A stretch of DNA of 64,000 bases from Chrysomallon squamiferum (lineage: Eukaryota; Mollusca; Gastropoda; Neomphalida; Peltospiridae): assembly GCA_012295275.1 (NCBI GenBank), contig CM022672.1, forward strand, positions 26,459,430 to 26,523,429. The letters are read 5' to 3'. Below the pieces are notes generated by a model. It was not told the origin of the DNA. It ran no database searches and worked only from the letters and a program-made list of their open reading frames with translations. Made by a program: the position numbers and the translations under genes. Positions 1 through 16,285 of the stretch are shown here, one piece after another; position 1 is the first letter of the stretch, and every line of letters starts with the position of its first letter.

Positions 1-380
1 AGATTTTGAATCCTAATTTAATTCGATTTTTATAATTCAAAGAACATTTAATTCAGAATAAAAAGACCTGGACAAGGAGATATTATGAGACATATTTCAA
101 ACCACAAATACGGAAGGTTAGGTTGGCTTGGGGTGGGGTCGAATGACTGGGCTCAGGTCTCCTGCAGGGCAAAATAGTTAACTTCACCAACCTATTCTGA
201 CAGAGAAATATACTAAGTATATTTCAGTCTGTATCTGTCAAGGGATTTATCAAGTTCTTGAGGATTATCCAGTTTCTGCATGCACCAGTTTGTGATGTTA
301 GTATCTGATAACTAAATGTGTCAGTTTCTCAGGTCTGTGTATAAAAAGACTTTACTATTCATTCAAAATGATTTTCTTTT

Positions 381-408
381 CATTTTTTTTTTTTTTTCTT
401 TTCTTTTT

Positions 409-453
<45 letters not shown>
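381..453. repeat. Poly(T) run
   Basis: A nearly pure T stretch, interrupted by a few C and A. The two long ORFs across it (poly-Lys on one strand, poly-Phe on the other) are low-complexity artefacts. It could be the poly(A) tail of an old minus-strand retroposed copy, but no body of such an element is recognisable. Confidence 0.8.
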
Positions 454-456
<3 letters not shown>

Positions 457-636
457 GAATAGAAAAGATTTTAAGAAAACAGATGAAATCATTCCACATA
501 ATAAACTGAAATGTCGGCCAAAAACAAATGTTGATATCACTCAAACAGATTATTACCCGCAATAGAGCTGTCATAGAATTACCTCCCTTGAAATCGCTCC
601 CTTGAAGCTATATAAAATAAAATAATAGTAATAAGA

Positions 637-651
637 AGAAGAAGAAGAAGA

Positions 652-711
<60 letters not shown>
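637..711. repeat. (GAA)n(TTA)n compound microsatellite
   Basis: Five GAA units are followed by about 20 TTA units. On the minus strand this reads as poly-Asn/poly-Ser and creates a spurious ORF. Confidence 0.85.
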
Positions 712-712
<1 letters not shown>

Positions 713-1544
713 GTAAGTGCTCCTGCTGCTACTGCTACTAATACTACTACCAAAGAAATAATATACAACTGGCACGATTCTTCAAAATATAAGTAAAAAT
801 CAAAACAGCAACAAACAGTGCATTGGAAAGAGGAAATGTTGTTCTTTATTGTGATACATTTTGCATGCTCCTTTGAACAAAATGTATCTGCGCCGATCCG
901 GGAAAAGATTGCAGTTTTCAAATGATTCAGGCGTGGCGGGCAGCTGCACAGTGCGGATGCCTCTATTTCTAGAGAAAAAAGATTAGCCATTCGAGCACTT
1001 TAAATTTTATTAATCTAATAATCTAAATGAAAATAATAATAATAATAATAATAAAAAATAATAATAAAAAGAAGAAGAAAAAGAAGAAATAACGACATAA
1101 TCAGTTATATTTTTCGTTATAAATTAGAAATAACATGATATATATAAACTGATTATTGATAAATAATTTGCAAAACATAATAAACAAAACTAATATATAA
1201 AAGTATTTATTATTATTTCAAAATAAATAAATAAATAAATAAAAATGGTTTGAATTATAAAAAATAATACAGTTTGTTTTCAACACATTAAACAAATATA
1301 ATGATTACAAAATTTCTTAAGTCTTTATTAGTTTATATATTATGATTAAATTTTATTCTTTCGTTATGGATATATGAATTCTCCTTTTGTTGACTGGAGC
1401 TTATATTAACTTTACACCGGTTAAACATAACAACCCGTGAACTCCAAACTGTTTATTGTTTTGAGATGGGACAAATTTTGATTTAGCAAACATTAATAAT
1501 ACATTACACAGCAATGATATATTGTAGAGAGAGCTCTTTTATAA

Positions 1545-1575
<31 letters not shown>

Positions 1576-2265
1576 GATTATACGGTATTTTCAAATTACC
1601 GCCAACCCGTATTATATATCTTTTCATAAATCCTAAATCCATATTTGTGAACAGAACAGTACATTTTTTTGCTTGTCTGAAAATTAGGGAAAACAAGAAA
1701 AAATAGCCTAAGATAAGTATAACCTGCGCGAAATTTATAAAACATTATTATTATTATTTTTTTAAATATCAAGTGTTCGGGCGACCGTCTTTGTTATTTC
1801 ATTTTAGGCCATCCCATTTTATTTAATTCGTGAGAAACGGAAAACTGAAAGGATGGAAACGTTTTAACGATTAATGTTATCATCCACAGACATGAAGCAT
1901 GGTACTTCAGTTTATTATTTACTATAGACAGAACTTCTTTTTTGTTTTGTATATACATCATTGTTAACACTTTATTTGTTTATAAGGACTGCTGTTAAAG
2001 ACGTGAAGATGGATTATATCATCATGTAACCTGTTACCGTTTACCGTAATCTAGGCAGTTCTGATCGTTTTACTTTTAACTTCAGCTAATTAAAATTTTG
2101 TTTATTTTCTAATATATTAATGATTAATTAACTGAGAGATGGTTATTTTTCACTGACAGCTGTATTGATTACTCAGTGCATTGTAAATAATAAAGAGAAT
2201 AACAACCGAAAAACAATTATGAAAAGAAAATATTATTTTTTTTTTTCAGTTCTTTTTGTGATCGA

Positions 2266-3527
2266 ATGACTAATAGAGATTCAAATTGCAGTGACAAACT
2301 TCATGAAAATGAGTTTACCAAGAGTTGTAAAGTTTTATTTGTCAATTTATTTTATTCCAAATTAAAGCATTTTAAAAATGTTCCTTCTATTTTTGATAAT
2401 GGTATCATTTAGGTCATATTTATTTTTTAATTTGAATATAAGATATATTGAAAACTTAATATATGTTTACTGTACCTATGGATACAACAGAAAACCAAGT
2501 AATTATTAAAATAATCATTCTTTCAAATGTGTGTTTGCATTTAAAATTAAACTCTTGTTGTAGCTTATATTATGAGTAGGGTGAAATAGCAGAGGCAGTA
2601 TATTTTTTTGATATATGACCATGTAGGGAAGAATATTTATTTTTTAAAACTGTGTTCTGGTAGAGAATTTCTATCACATAAACTGTCTCATTCTTGTTTT
2701 CAGTCTCCTCAGAGGGTTCGTAGACGACGGCACATTGTAAGTCAAGAAAGACCACGTCTGCGCAGAACAACACGTAGTAACTCAGTGCCACCAACTGTTG
2801 TGTTAGATGATTTACAAGACGATGTGAACAGTGGTGTGTATTATCACTAAGAAATTAATTTGATTATTTTTCACATTATTTTTCACAGTGACAACCTTTC
2901 ATTAATACCAAATTCTTTAATATGCTTTGCACTTATTATGAAGTGTTATTAAAAACATTATTTAGACAAAGGTGCATGAAGTGGTTTAATGGCTCGTACA
3001 TCATAAATGTTCCACATATTTCATACAATTCAGTAAATCTATATATATCTTTTATAGCTTTATAGTTGATGTTAAATGAAACTCGAGTGTTGTTAAATGT
3101 TTTTTGTAAAAACTTGTTTAACATGCAGTTACTTTAAAATATAATATAAAGTAGATGCTTGGCTATTATTATATATTACGAAATGGTGTAACAGAAGCAA
3201 TAAAGTGTAAGTTTTTTCAGTTTAGATGCTGTTGTGTATTTGCAGGCTGTATTGACTTGACAAATGATGATTCGTACACAGAACAGGCCAGTGTGATAGA
3301 CCTGACCAGTGTCAGTGATTCTCCTGTTGTGGTGTGTTCAAACTGGCTTTTTATTTACATAATCTGTTGTGTTTTGAACAAATTTCTTCTAATAGACTGT
3401 TAATGAAAACCAGCCTTTGTTTAAAGTATGACTATAATATACATAAGTATTTTGCTATTTCCCATCTTTCTCTTTTAAAAATCAAAAACTAGGTTAATTT
3501 CCTATTTTCTAAATTATTATTTATTAA

Positions 3528-3571
<44 letters not shown>

Positions 3572-3880
3572 AAATTTTTGTTTTGTTAATTTTAATTTTA
3601 ATTCTTTTTTAATTATTGAAAAATAATTTTAAAAACCTGATTTCTTATTTATTTTTAGCTAATTTCACCTGTTGATGGTGAGTATATTGAATGGTCTTAC
3701 ATTATTCGAAATAATTAGCAAAGTAACTTTTACACAGGTTAAAAGAAGAAACATTTTTTTTTATATATATAAACTGTTTTGTTTTGATTTTAATTTCACA
3801 AGGTTTATGTTCTAGAGAACAAAATTTGTAATAATCTTATTATTTCTTTTCTTTTTCTCTCATCATATATATTTATATAT

Positions 3881-3956
<76 letters not shown>

Positions 3957-5872
3957 TGTGAGAGTGTGTGTATTACAAGATATTTATAGTCCATTAGTAA
4001 CTTGTTTTGTAACCTACAACATGCAAATTCTTGATTTAATTTACTGTTAATTTTTGGCTTAAATAACATCCAGAACACTATGGTTGTGTTATCATTCACA
4101 AACTGAATGCGTTATAAATTATTTTTTAACACTTTAATTTCTTTTTCAGAACATTCGCCAAACAGACGTGGTCGTCGAAGACGTTCATCTCAGTTTACTG
4201 CAAATGATGATGATGCTGGTCCTACAAGTAGTCGAATGAGGATGCAGAGAATGATTGATTTGGACAATGATGATTCACTTCCATCTTTTGATGTTATAGG
4301 AATTCCATTCAGGTAACTAGCTTTTTAGGTAACTGTCTTTACCAAATATCAGTTGTGTGAAATTTGTCCAGAACAGACACAATGCCTAAACCCCAAAACC
4401 AATCTTTAATATATATCAAATTATGTGATTTTTGAAAATAATATTCAAGTAATACTTTGTTTTTATTTATTAGAAAATTAATAATAACCCGAAGTACATA
4501 GGTCACATAATTTCTGGCAAATATATCCCTTACCATTCAAGCAAGAACATTTTGGACAAATACACTGGCCAGATAAATATTTATTTATATATTTTCATCA
4601 TTCTATTAAATCAAAATTGAAGTACCTTTCTTTAATAATGTATCAGGTACAAAATTTTACATACAATACTCAGTACTGATGCTGATGTAAATAAACCATT
4701 TTATTACCTGCTTTCACTTTAATTTGTATATTTTGATCAACAGAAGTGGAATCCCAAAGGCCTAACTATAACAACACATAAGAACCTAATACAATTATTA
4801 ATGTTTTTTCTTGACCATGAAAACAGTGACTGGTATTTAATTGATAGGGCTATGATAATAAACTACTTTCCTGGATGAGATGAACTGCCTTCAAAGATAT
4901 ACTGAATGTGTGACAGTTAAAAATAGTATTATACTTTATATTTAAAATATAAAATAACTAATGAAATAGGTATGTAAGTGTGACTTATTGTGCATAAATT
5001 ACATTTAACATTTTAATATATGAAATTATTAATACATCAGATTTTACAGTGAACTAATGAATGTAGATAATATTTTGAATTTTGATATATAAAATTGTTA
5101 TTAAAACAGTTTGTACATACATATGAGTTAATGAGACAGAGTTCCATTTTAGTCCAGAAAGAGCAGAATCAAATCCATCATCATCCACAACATCACCATG
5201 GACACAGAAGTTTCACTGTCCAGTCTGCCTGGATGATGCTAAACAAGTATGTATTAATTCTTCCAGTTGAATTTTGAATCATTATGTCTTTGATGGAAAG
5301 TATCAGTACAATTACAAAAATTTCCAGGTTTATTTTGAAATGACTGGGTATTAGAATCAAATTTGATGCTAATTTATAATATTTGATTTAAAAAAAAAGA
5401 AATTTGCTTATTATTATTTTAAAATATTAGGCCATTGTCTCCCCTTACTGTTAATGTTAGCTTTAAATCTGACACTGAATAATAAAATGAATGTTAGGTT
5501 TCATTATTGCTTGATAAATAAATTTGTTTAGTATTAGTTTTTTTTAAACTATACATTTAGGGGTTTAATAAGTTGTGCATTTCACTAAATGTCAAATCAT
5601 AAACTTTTAAAAATAATTATACAGCTCTGTGTTAGTATATATATAAATTAAACATACATTTTACACACACAAACATTTGTTTATTACACATGCACACATA
5701 TTCTTTTTCTGACTACTTTCAGATACAGAAGAGTGGACGACAAATTTTTTCCACAATTTGTGGTCATATCTACTGTAATGAGTGTATTACTCAGGCTCTT
5801 GGTGCACAGAAATGCTGCCCAACATGCAGAAAAAGAATCACTTTAAAACAAATACATGTGTTATATTTATAG
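2266..5872 (+). CDS. RNF4: RNF4-like SUMO-targeted E3 ubiquitin ligase
   Basis: Nuclear RING E3 that binds poly-SUMO chains and ubiquitylates SUMOylated targets (family knowledge). Secure exons: 2704-2833, 3246-3331, 3659-3677, 4150-4312, 5153-5246 and 5723-5872, with consistent phases and GT/AG borders; they encode about 213 residues. The order is an Arg-rich segment, two SUMO-interaction motifs (CIDLTNDD and VIDLTS, followed by SDSPVVLISPVD, which could add a third hydrophobic SIM core), a second Arg-rich stretch, then a C-terminal RING with CPVC, CGHIYCNEC and CPTC. The tail (KQIHVLYL) matches the conserved RNF4 end. The start is unsure: an exon opened by a T-rich acceptor at 2249 has an ATG at 2266 and could supply about 22 residues in frame if the weak donor at 2332 is used. 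A poly(A) signal lies at 6335. Human RNF4 is 190 residues. Confidence 0.9.
3535..3571. repeat. (TTA)n microsatellite in RNF4 intron
   Basis: About 12 TTA units lie in the intron upstream of the 19-bp exon at 3659-3677. Confidence 0.8.
3883..3972. repeat. (GA)n(GT)n compound microsatellite in RNF4 intron
   Basis: About 36 GA units are followed by short GT/GA interspersions. The run lies in the intron between the exons ending at 3677 and starting at 4150. Confidence 0.9.
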
Positions 5873-6334
5873 ATATGTGAACATTATTACTTTTGGTGAC
5901 TGCTTTTTGAAGAATGCTTTTATTTTACACTTTCAAACTACTTCTCTGTGTATGAAGATTTTAAGGCTTATTGGTACATGATGTTTCGTCTTGTTTGATT
6001 GTTTTTTGTAAAAAAAAATTTCAGATAGGAAAATGATTTAGCTTGGTAGGTTAATTAAATTAAGCACCAGTATAGGACAGAAGAAAAAAAAAATTAAAAG
6101 GAGAAAAATACTGTGTAGATTCTGAGAAGACTGAAATACAGCTTAAACTCTTTGCTTTTATTTACTTTGACTGTGTTTTGGGATTGATTGGGCCATTGCA
6201 CAAATTTTTCCAGCAGAAATTCAAACATGGTTTCCCACTGTAAGCATATTATATATTTCTGTGTATCTTTGTAATAACTGTATGTGAGAATATGTGGAAT
6301 ATGTTCTGTGCATTGTTTTGTATGTAAACCATGA

Positions 6335-6340
6335 AATAAA
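6335..6340 (+). promoter_or_regulatory. Poly(A) signal AATAAA of RNF4-like gene
   Basis: Canonical AATAAA about 460 bp after the stop codon. A second candidate (ctctAAATAAAA) follows about 40 bp later. Confidence 0.5.
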
Positions 6341-6633
6341 TTCAGAAATTGTAAATGTCCTGATTTAATTCTCTAAATAAAATGTACAAATAATTTTGTT
6401 TCCATATATTACTACCTATAACCTTCAGTTACAGTATTTAATATGAGTTTTACGTATTTTAATTTTTTTTTTTTTATTATCATTATTATTTAGTATTTTC
6501 CCAACATGTTAAATTTATACATGTAATTGTTTGTGTGGATACACTGGGTCTTTATTAAACAGTATGTTTATTTCAATTATTTCATCTTTTCTTCCTCTTT
6601 TTCTTCTTCTTCTTCTTCGTCTTCTTTATCTTA

Positions 6634-6665
<32 letters not shown>

Positions 6666-6972
6666 TATTTATGATTGGGTCATTTATCTTAATGTGTAGT
6701 GTCAAACCTGTCTGTGTATTTATGTCAGGAATTTGTATGTTATTTAGTTTTCCTTTTTCCTTTTTTTAAAAAAAAATATAATTTAATTTTTTCATTTAAT
6801 TATTTTAAATTTGATATAAATGGAAAGTGAAATAAATATGAAAGGTTTGAGAAACTAAATAAAACTCTACTAAATGATGGTTATTTATTGTTTTTGCCTG
6901 CAAAATATTTTATGACCCAACATGACTACTTATTGTGACAATAAGTTCTGTTTCTTATAACATATTTGTCAG

Positions 6973-7020
6973 AAAAAAACACGTTAATTCTGATGCTCTG
7001 GTTTGAAATGTATTCTGTTA
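6973..7020. repeat. Direct repeat copy 1 (about 47 bp)
   Basis: This segment, running from AAAAAACACGTTAATTC to GTATTCTGTTAA, recurs without a mismatch about 395 bp downstream at 7368-7415. The second copy abuts the foldback element. Confidence 0.85.
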
Positions 7021-7367
7021 ATATTTGAATTTCCTAATTGAATTGTAGAAGTTTGTTTTGACACCCAGTTATTTCTAGTAGTATGCTAATTTACACTATT
7101 TTTAATTTGATTTTGCTATGCATATATCAATAAATATTCCAAGTAATGTTTGCTATGAGGTATTAATAAGGTTGTTAATAGTTTTTACTGGATTTCACTT
7201 GACCGTTAAAATCACAAAAAGGGCCATCCAAGTTACAGAATCATTATGAAACTCCATTGCTAAAAATATGGTTAATAAAAATGTAATATATAACGAAATC
7301 ATTGATTATTGGGTGTTATGCAAACTTACTGCTGATATTTAAAAAAACAGAAAAAGTGAAATAAGCA

Positions 7368-7483
7368 AAAAACACGTTAATTCTGATGCTCTGGTTTGAA
7401 ATGTATTCTGTTAAATGTCTAATCTGAGACCAACGTTGTTTATCATTTGTGTGTGATCTATGGAGATATGAAATATAATAAAT

Positions 7484-7532
<49 letters not shown>

Positions 7533-7730
7533 ATACAATTTATATTATTATTATTATTATTATTATTTTTATTTTTATTTTTATTTCTACATATATATTT
7601 AACTGCATCTTTTACCCGGTAATTAAGTTTCATCCTTTGGTTACGAGTACGCCCTTCATTTCTATATATATATATTTATAGATCACACGTAAACGATAAA
7701 CAGCGTTGACCTCAGATTACCGAGTTTTAT
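7368..7730. repeat. Foldback/MITE-like element with terminal inverted repeats
   Basis: The left arm (about 7418-7468, beginning CTAATCTGAGACCAACG) matches the reverse complement of the right arm (about 7675-7725) with a few mismatches over roughly 45-50 bp. The core between the arms is (AT)n and (TTA)n. The second copy of the 47-bp direct repeat adjoins the left arm. No coding capacity is seen, so this is most simply a non-autonomous element or hairpin. Confidence 0.6.
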
Positions 7731-8945
7731 CAAGTGTTCTGTTTCTCAGCTCGCACAGATTCTGCATTTTTAAAGTATATCTTGTTTTGATCATGTTATG
7801 TTTCAAGTTGACACGATGGTCTAAAATGAGAAATTTTCCAGTGTTTGTCAGAAAGAGTCTTTATGGAATGTATTTAGTTTACTAATAAAACCTGTGATAT
7901 AATGATGTAAGAGCGTTGTTCTTTCTTAGAAAACGTTTTCAGATTTTTTTAAAACACGATAATGGAGATATAAATTTAGAAAGCTTCAATAATTTTCACC
8001 ATTCGTAGATTTAGAGTCAGAATTACTATACATTAGTGATATTCTAGCACAAAGAATATAACGTTAGGTGTTAACATTCTTTTTTTAAATTATTATTGTT
8101 GTTGTTGTTATTTTTTTTACTTCTTGTTGTAATTTTTGTTGTTGTGTTTTGTGGGCTTTTTAAAAAAAAAAAAAAAGCCAGGTAACCGCTTGCACCATTC
8201 ATTGTCATATAATAATTATGTTATTGTTTTTCAGTAGTTTGTCAAAATATTGCAAAAGTATATTTAAAAATAATAATAATAATAATAAAGAAAGAAAGAA
8301 AGAAAAGGACAACTTACTCACCAAGTTGCTAAAATATGCCATAAAACTTTTATAACGTAGATCTGGTAGTTTGAAAATAACCAACAATTTGTTTTCAAAA
8401 AACCCTCATAACGAAAGTTGCTCCTTATAGTCGTCTGATATCGTTAAATAAATCAAAATTTAATGTTAATTAACATATTAGTTTACTTTTTTAACATCTG
8501 GAGAACAAGCCGTTAGTTTCGTGTGTAGGCTGAAAGGCTGTACTGTTCTAAATTTTCTAAAATAAATCATTAAACTATAAATATAAAAAAAACTCAAGCC
8601 AAATATTTAACGGTAGGTAAAAATAACTATTTAGCCACATTACCATTTTTGTTTTTATATTATTACAAAGGAATTACTTTTCTCATCCTGCAGTTTTATT
8701 TACGAGTCTTATCTCGCCAGTCATGAAATATTTCACGTATGAAATTACCAGCGAGATATCAGTGGCCCATTTCCTAAACCGTTAGATTGGAGTTGTTAAT
8801 GGAACATCAATTCTTGTGGCATAATTTTATGTTTCTTGTTGAGACATGGATTAAAGTGGTCACCTATCTATGTGATTTAGAATATTATTGTTTGTAAACA
8901 CTTCTACCTTAACCTGTTATCGAAATTACAAAAAAGTCCATATCA

Positions 8946-13041
<4,096 letters not shown>

Positions 13042-14326
13042 AGTAATTATCAGATATTTGATGATGTTCTATGGATGTGTTAAGACGTTTGTTTTTATCA
13101 CCGTATGTAAATACCATTATATGTACTGATAAAGCAACTGACTGAACTGTGGTAACTAATGAATATTTTACAGATTTCATATAATTCCTTTTTTATTTTT
13201 TTTAAACAGTAAAACAAAAAATATTGATGTGTAACCCTTTCTCCTGTTTTGTGTTAGCTACGACAATAGTTTATTCTTTTCTTGCACGAAGGCACGAGTC
13301 TTTCATTGCAAAATATACTCGTTATTTTTTAAAGGTTTTGTGAACTGTTCAGATTTTATCAGTGTTCTTCATTTTGTTAAATCCAGTACGAAATAATATC
13401 ACTAACTGTGAATTCTAAACGGAACAAAGTAACTGCATGTTTCTCGGTAAATGTGGTTGATATATATATATATATATATCCTCTACTATACAAAAGATTC
13501 TGACAATCACCAAAAGGTCTCAGAGTTACCAATCTGAAAAGACCATCAGCTGATATAAACATTTCAGATGCCATAACAGCTAGAAATCATGTTGAACATT
13601 TTTTCTAATTTGGTATAAACAAAATATTAAATATATAATAATAAAAAGATAGAATACAGATACATAAAAGCTATCACGTCCATGTAATGAATCAAAACAT
13701 TTAAAAAATAAAAAGACAAAAATATAGATATCCAACTAAAATTAAAAAAGCAATCACTTCCGAGAAATGAATCAAAATATTTAATCATTGTAATATCAAG
13801 ATTAACAGTTAACCGATTAACAATAACAAATTGAGAAAACTTTTAACAACATAAACATTTCAGCAATTAATTGTCAATTTCATAATTAGATAAACAATAA
13901 AAACTGACAAAATAAGTTTCCGAAACAATTCTACATAATGTATTATTATTATTACTATTTTACTTTATTTAAATATAAAATAAAAATAAAAATTACCTAT
14001 TTCAATAATGACATTGGGGTTAAGACATTTCACCCGAAACAGTTATAAAAATTTCAAAATATTTACATTTGAATAAAGAAACAATATGAATTTCATATTG
14101 AAATTGTCAAAATTAGAGTAAAATCCTTTAAATGTACCATATAAGATAAAGAGAAAACACGCACAATTTGTTTAAATGTAGATGAAAAGTTAAAAAATTG
14201 AAAAGTTTAGTAAATATTGAAAATAAAATACAATAACATTCAATTCTCTAACTATAACATATTTTTCTTATTTTCCGTTTATTATTATTATTATCTTATT
14301 TTGAAATTTCTAATACTTTATTCACG

Positions 14327-14371
<45 letters not shown>

Positions 14372-14510
14372 CTCTATATTAAAATTTCTGTTAGTTTTCC
14401 AATTAGTAGAATTAATTAATAAATAAATATGACGCGGACTGTAGTCAGATGATTACCTTTGTTTGAACTCCAGAATGTTACATGCAACTATGTAATTTCT
14501 GTTTAATGCT
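13042..14510. other. Intergenic region between the protease and GT92 genes
   Basis: AT-rich sequence without recognisable exons. It must hold the 3' ends of two convergent genes. A TA run lies near 13460-13480 and a 14-unit (AAT)n run at 14328-14370. Confidence 0.5.
14328..14370. repeat. (AAT)n microsatellite
   Basis: About 14 AAT units, between the convergent protease and GT92 genes. Confidence 0.85.
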
Positions 14511-15968
14511 TTAAAATAAAAGTGTGCAAGTGTAAAACTGAAGAATAACATATGTATAACATGGCAGACATATATTACTCGAAGATCGATTGTTTATATG
14601 GTTGTACATTTCTTTATAATTAACTTGTAGCATGTTGCCATATTTATTCACTAAAGTTGCATCCTCTTTAAGATCGGTACAAAGAATGTCCATATCTGTG
14701 CTACATGATCGGTAATGGTGTACGTAGGCGACATCTTCATCAACAAATTTAACAGAGAAATTTTTCTCATCTGGCCATGGTCGACTTACATGATGAATTC
14801 CAATTTCCAGCAGTTTGTATGGTTCCACCATAACTTTGCTTCTGGTGTTACTCATATACATATTTCTTTTGGTAACGTTAAGCACTACCAGTGCATCCAA
14901 CCAAGAAATGTTCTTACTAGTTACTGACTCTGTTGGATAAACAGTGCTTCTGAAGGAATAGGCGCATGTTCCATTCATTTGAATTTCATTCATCACGTCG
15001 GCCCAGTATAATGCACTTGGTAAATGGGGTATGAGAAATTCATCTAAATCAATAAACATTAAATATTTTACAGTTAACATGTGTCTATACATACAATCAT
15101 TTATAGCAATCAGCTGTCCATAATACCATATATTATTAACAGGCTCAATGAACGACGGCAAATCCCATGAAATAACAGAAACTACGGATTGTGCTTCGTA
15201 ATGATCTAGTACGGTGTTTACATCCTTGTTCACCGTGTAATTGTAAAAAAACACATGCTTCGCTCCAAGCATTAGCACCATTTCAACAAACTGAACTATA
15301 ACATCTGACGTGACATTGCCAAAAAGTGGCGGTACACAAACCGCATAATCCATCTGAAGATATGAAGGAATTGGTTCAGTTCTGAAAATGGGTAATGTGA
15401 CAGTTTCATCAGAGTCTGGATTTTTGCGTCCAATCGTCACAAAACAGGGCTGCTTTCCTGAATGCTTATTTTCAGGAGAACTGCAAGATAATATCCACCC
15501 TCCATATGTTCTCATGTGGTTTTCACACATTTCATAATAGGAAACAACCGACGATCTATACTCGTCAGAAGCAGCTTTGTTTATATCGTCACTGAAATGA
15601 CACCACAGTGGTGTTTGTTTGGCATCCATCCTCATAATGGTCATAATTCTTATCATCTTTGTTTCTGTTCTTTTATCCAAGAAGGCAGAATAGAATACAA
15701 ATTGAGTCCATAAATGGCCTTTTGGTGATTTAAATAATTCCCTGTAGCCTTTTATTTTATTACAGGAATGCTCATATGGAAACGAATACATACTTAAGGT
15801 TTCAAAATTCTCTTCGAGGTATGCGGGAGTGGCATCCACGCGTAAATCTTTGATCACTACAACTTTTGATTCCATATCTTGATATCTTTGAATGGAAATT
15901 ATTATGTAAGTCGTTATTGAAGAATAAAAAATTAAAAATAAGAACATAAACATTGACGTTCGAGACAT
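14511..15968 (-). CDS. GT92 (DUF23) family glycosyltransferase, type II membrane protein
   Basis: A single uninterrupted frame of 485 residues. Residues about 7-25 form one hydrophobic segment after a short N-terminus, typical of a Golgi type II anchor. The lumenal part carries GT92 landmarks: YAVCVPPLFG near residue 210, a GAKHVFFYNYTV segment, the WYYGQLIAINDCMYRH block, and the metal/sugar-nucleotide motif DLDE at 307-310 (FIDLDEFLIPH). A late HHVSRPW and VHHYRSC follow. Several N-glycosylation sequons are present. GT92 members characterised in nematodes and vertebrates are beta-galactosyltransferases, so a UDP-Gal donor and glycan acceptor are likely but not shown here. The neighbouring genes have introns and this one does not, so it may derive from a retrocopy or an intronless paralogue group. 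The tail after residue 460 is Cys-rich and not typical of the family. Confidence 0.92.
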   Translation of the reverse strand: MSRTSMFMFLFLIFYSSITTYIIISIQRYQDMESKVVVIKDLRVDATPAYLEENFETLSMYSFPYEHSCNKIKGYRELFKSPKGHLWTQFVFYSAFLDKRTETKMIRIMTIMRMDAKQTPLWCHFSDDINKAASDEYRSSVVSYYEMCENHMRTYGGWILSCSSPENKHSGKQPCFVTIGRKNPDSDETVTLPIFRTEPIPSYLQMDYAVCVPPLFGNVTSDVIVQFVEMVLMLGAKHVFFYNYTVNKDVNTVLDHYEAQSVVSVISWDLPSFIEPVNNIWYYGQLIAINDCMYRHMLTVKYLMFIDLDEFLIPHLPSALYWADVMNEIQMNGTCAYSFRSTVYPTESVTSKNISWLDALVVLNVTKRNMYMSNTRSKVMVEPYKLLEIGIHHVSRPWPDEKNFSVKFVDEDVAYVHHYRSCSTDMDILCTDLKEDATLVNKYGNMLQVNYKEMYNHINNRSSSNICLPCYTYVILQFYTCTLLF

Positions 15969-16285
15969 TGTGTCAAGCTATTCTGTGCAACAATCTTTCG
16001 TTTGATCCTTTTCGTGTTTATCGTCTTCTTTTTCGTTTCGGTCCAGAATTAACTTGTACATTTACAATTTAATCATACCCAAAACTTAGAACAGTTATGA
16101 TATTCTTGATATTCATTCAAATATTATGTCGTATCGTACCCGCTTCAGTGCTGAAAGTTTTGATAACAAATATTCCGCCATAACTTTCCTACGAAATACA
16201 GAAGCAATAACACGTGACGTTTTGTGACGAAAAAATACATAATAAAAAAAAAATAAAAAAATAAAAAATAAAAATTAAATATATA

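Larger units (their letters stand above)
1..2249. other. Intergenic / upstream of RNF4-like gene
   Basis: No gene could be supported here. The stretch holds a long T run (about 381-453), a (GAA)n(TTA)n run (637-711), scattered AAT repeats, and an (AAAT)n run near 1543-1576. Open frames in this part are translations of these repeats. It may contain the promoter and untranslated 5' exons of the RNF4-like gene, but I see no clear core promoter. Confidence 0.5.
6361..8900. other. Intergenic region with duplicated and inverted segments
   Basis: No coding exon is recognised. The region contains CTT/ATT runs (6594-6665), a 47-bp perfect direct repeat (about 6973-7020 and 7368-7415), an imperfect inverted repeat around an AT/ATT-rich core (7418-7725), GTT runs (8095-8112) and AAT/GAAA runs near 8265-8310. 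Confidence 0.5.

Noticed and set aside
571-990. 139-codon minus-strand ORF with poly-Asn and Ser
   Set aside because: More than a third is a translation of the TTA/GAA microsatellite, and the rest has no recognisable domain or splice context.
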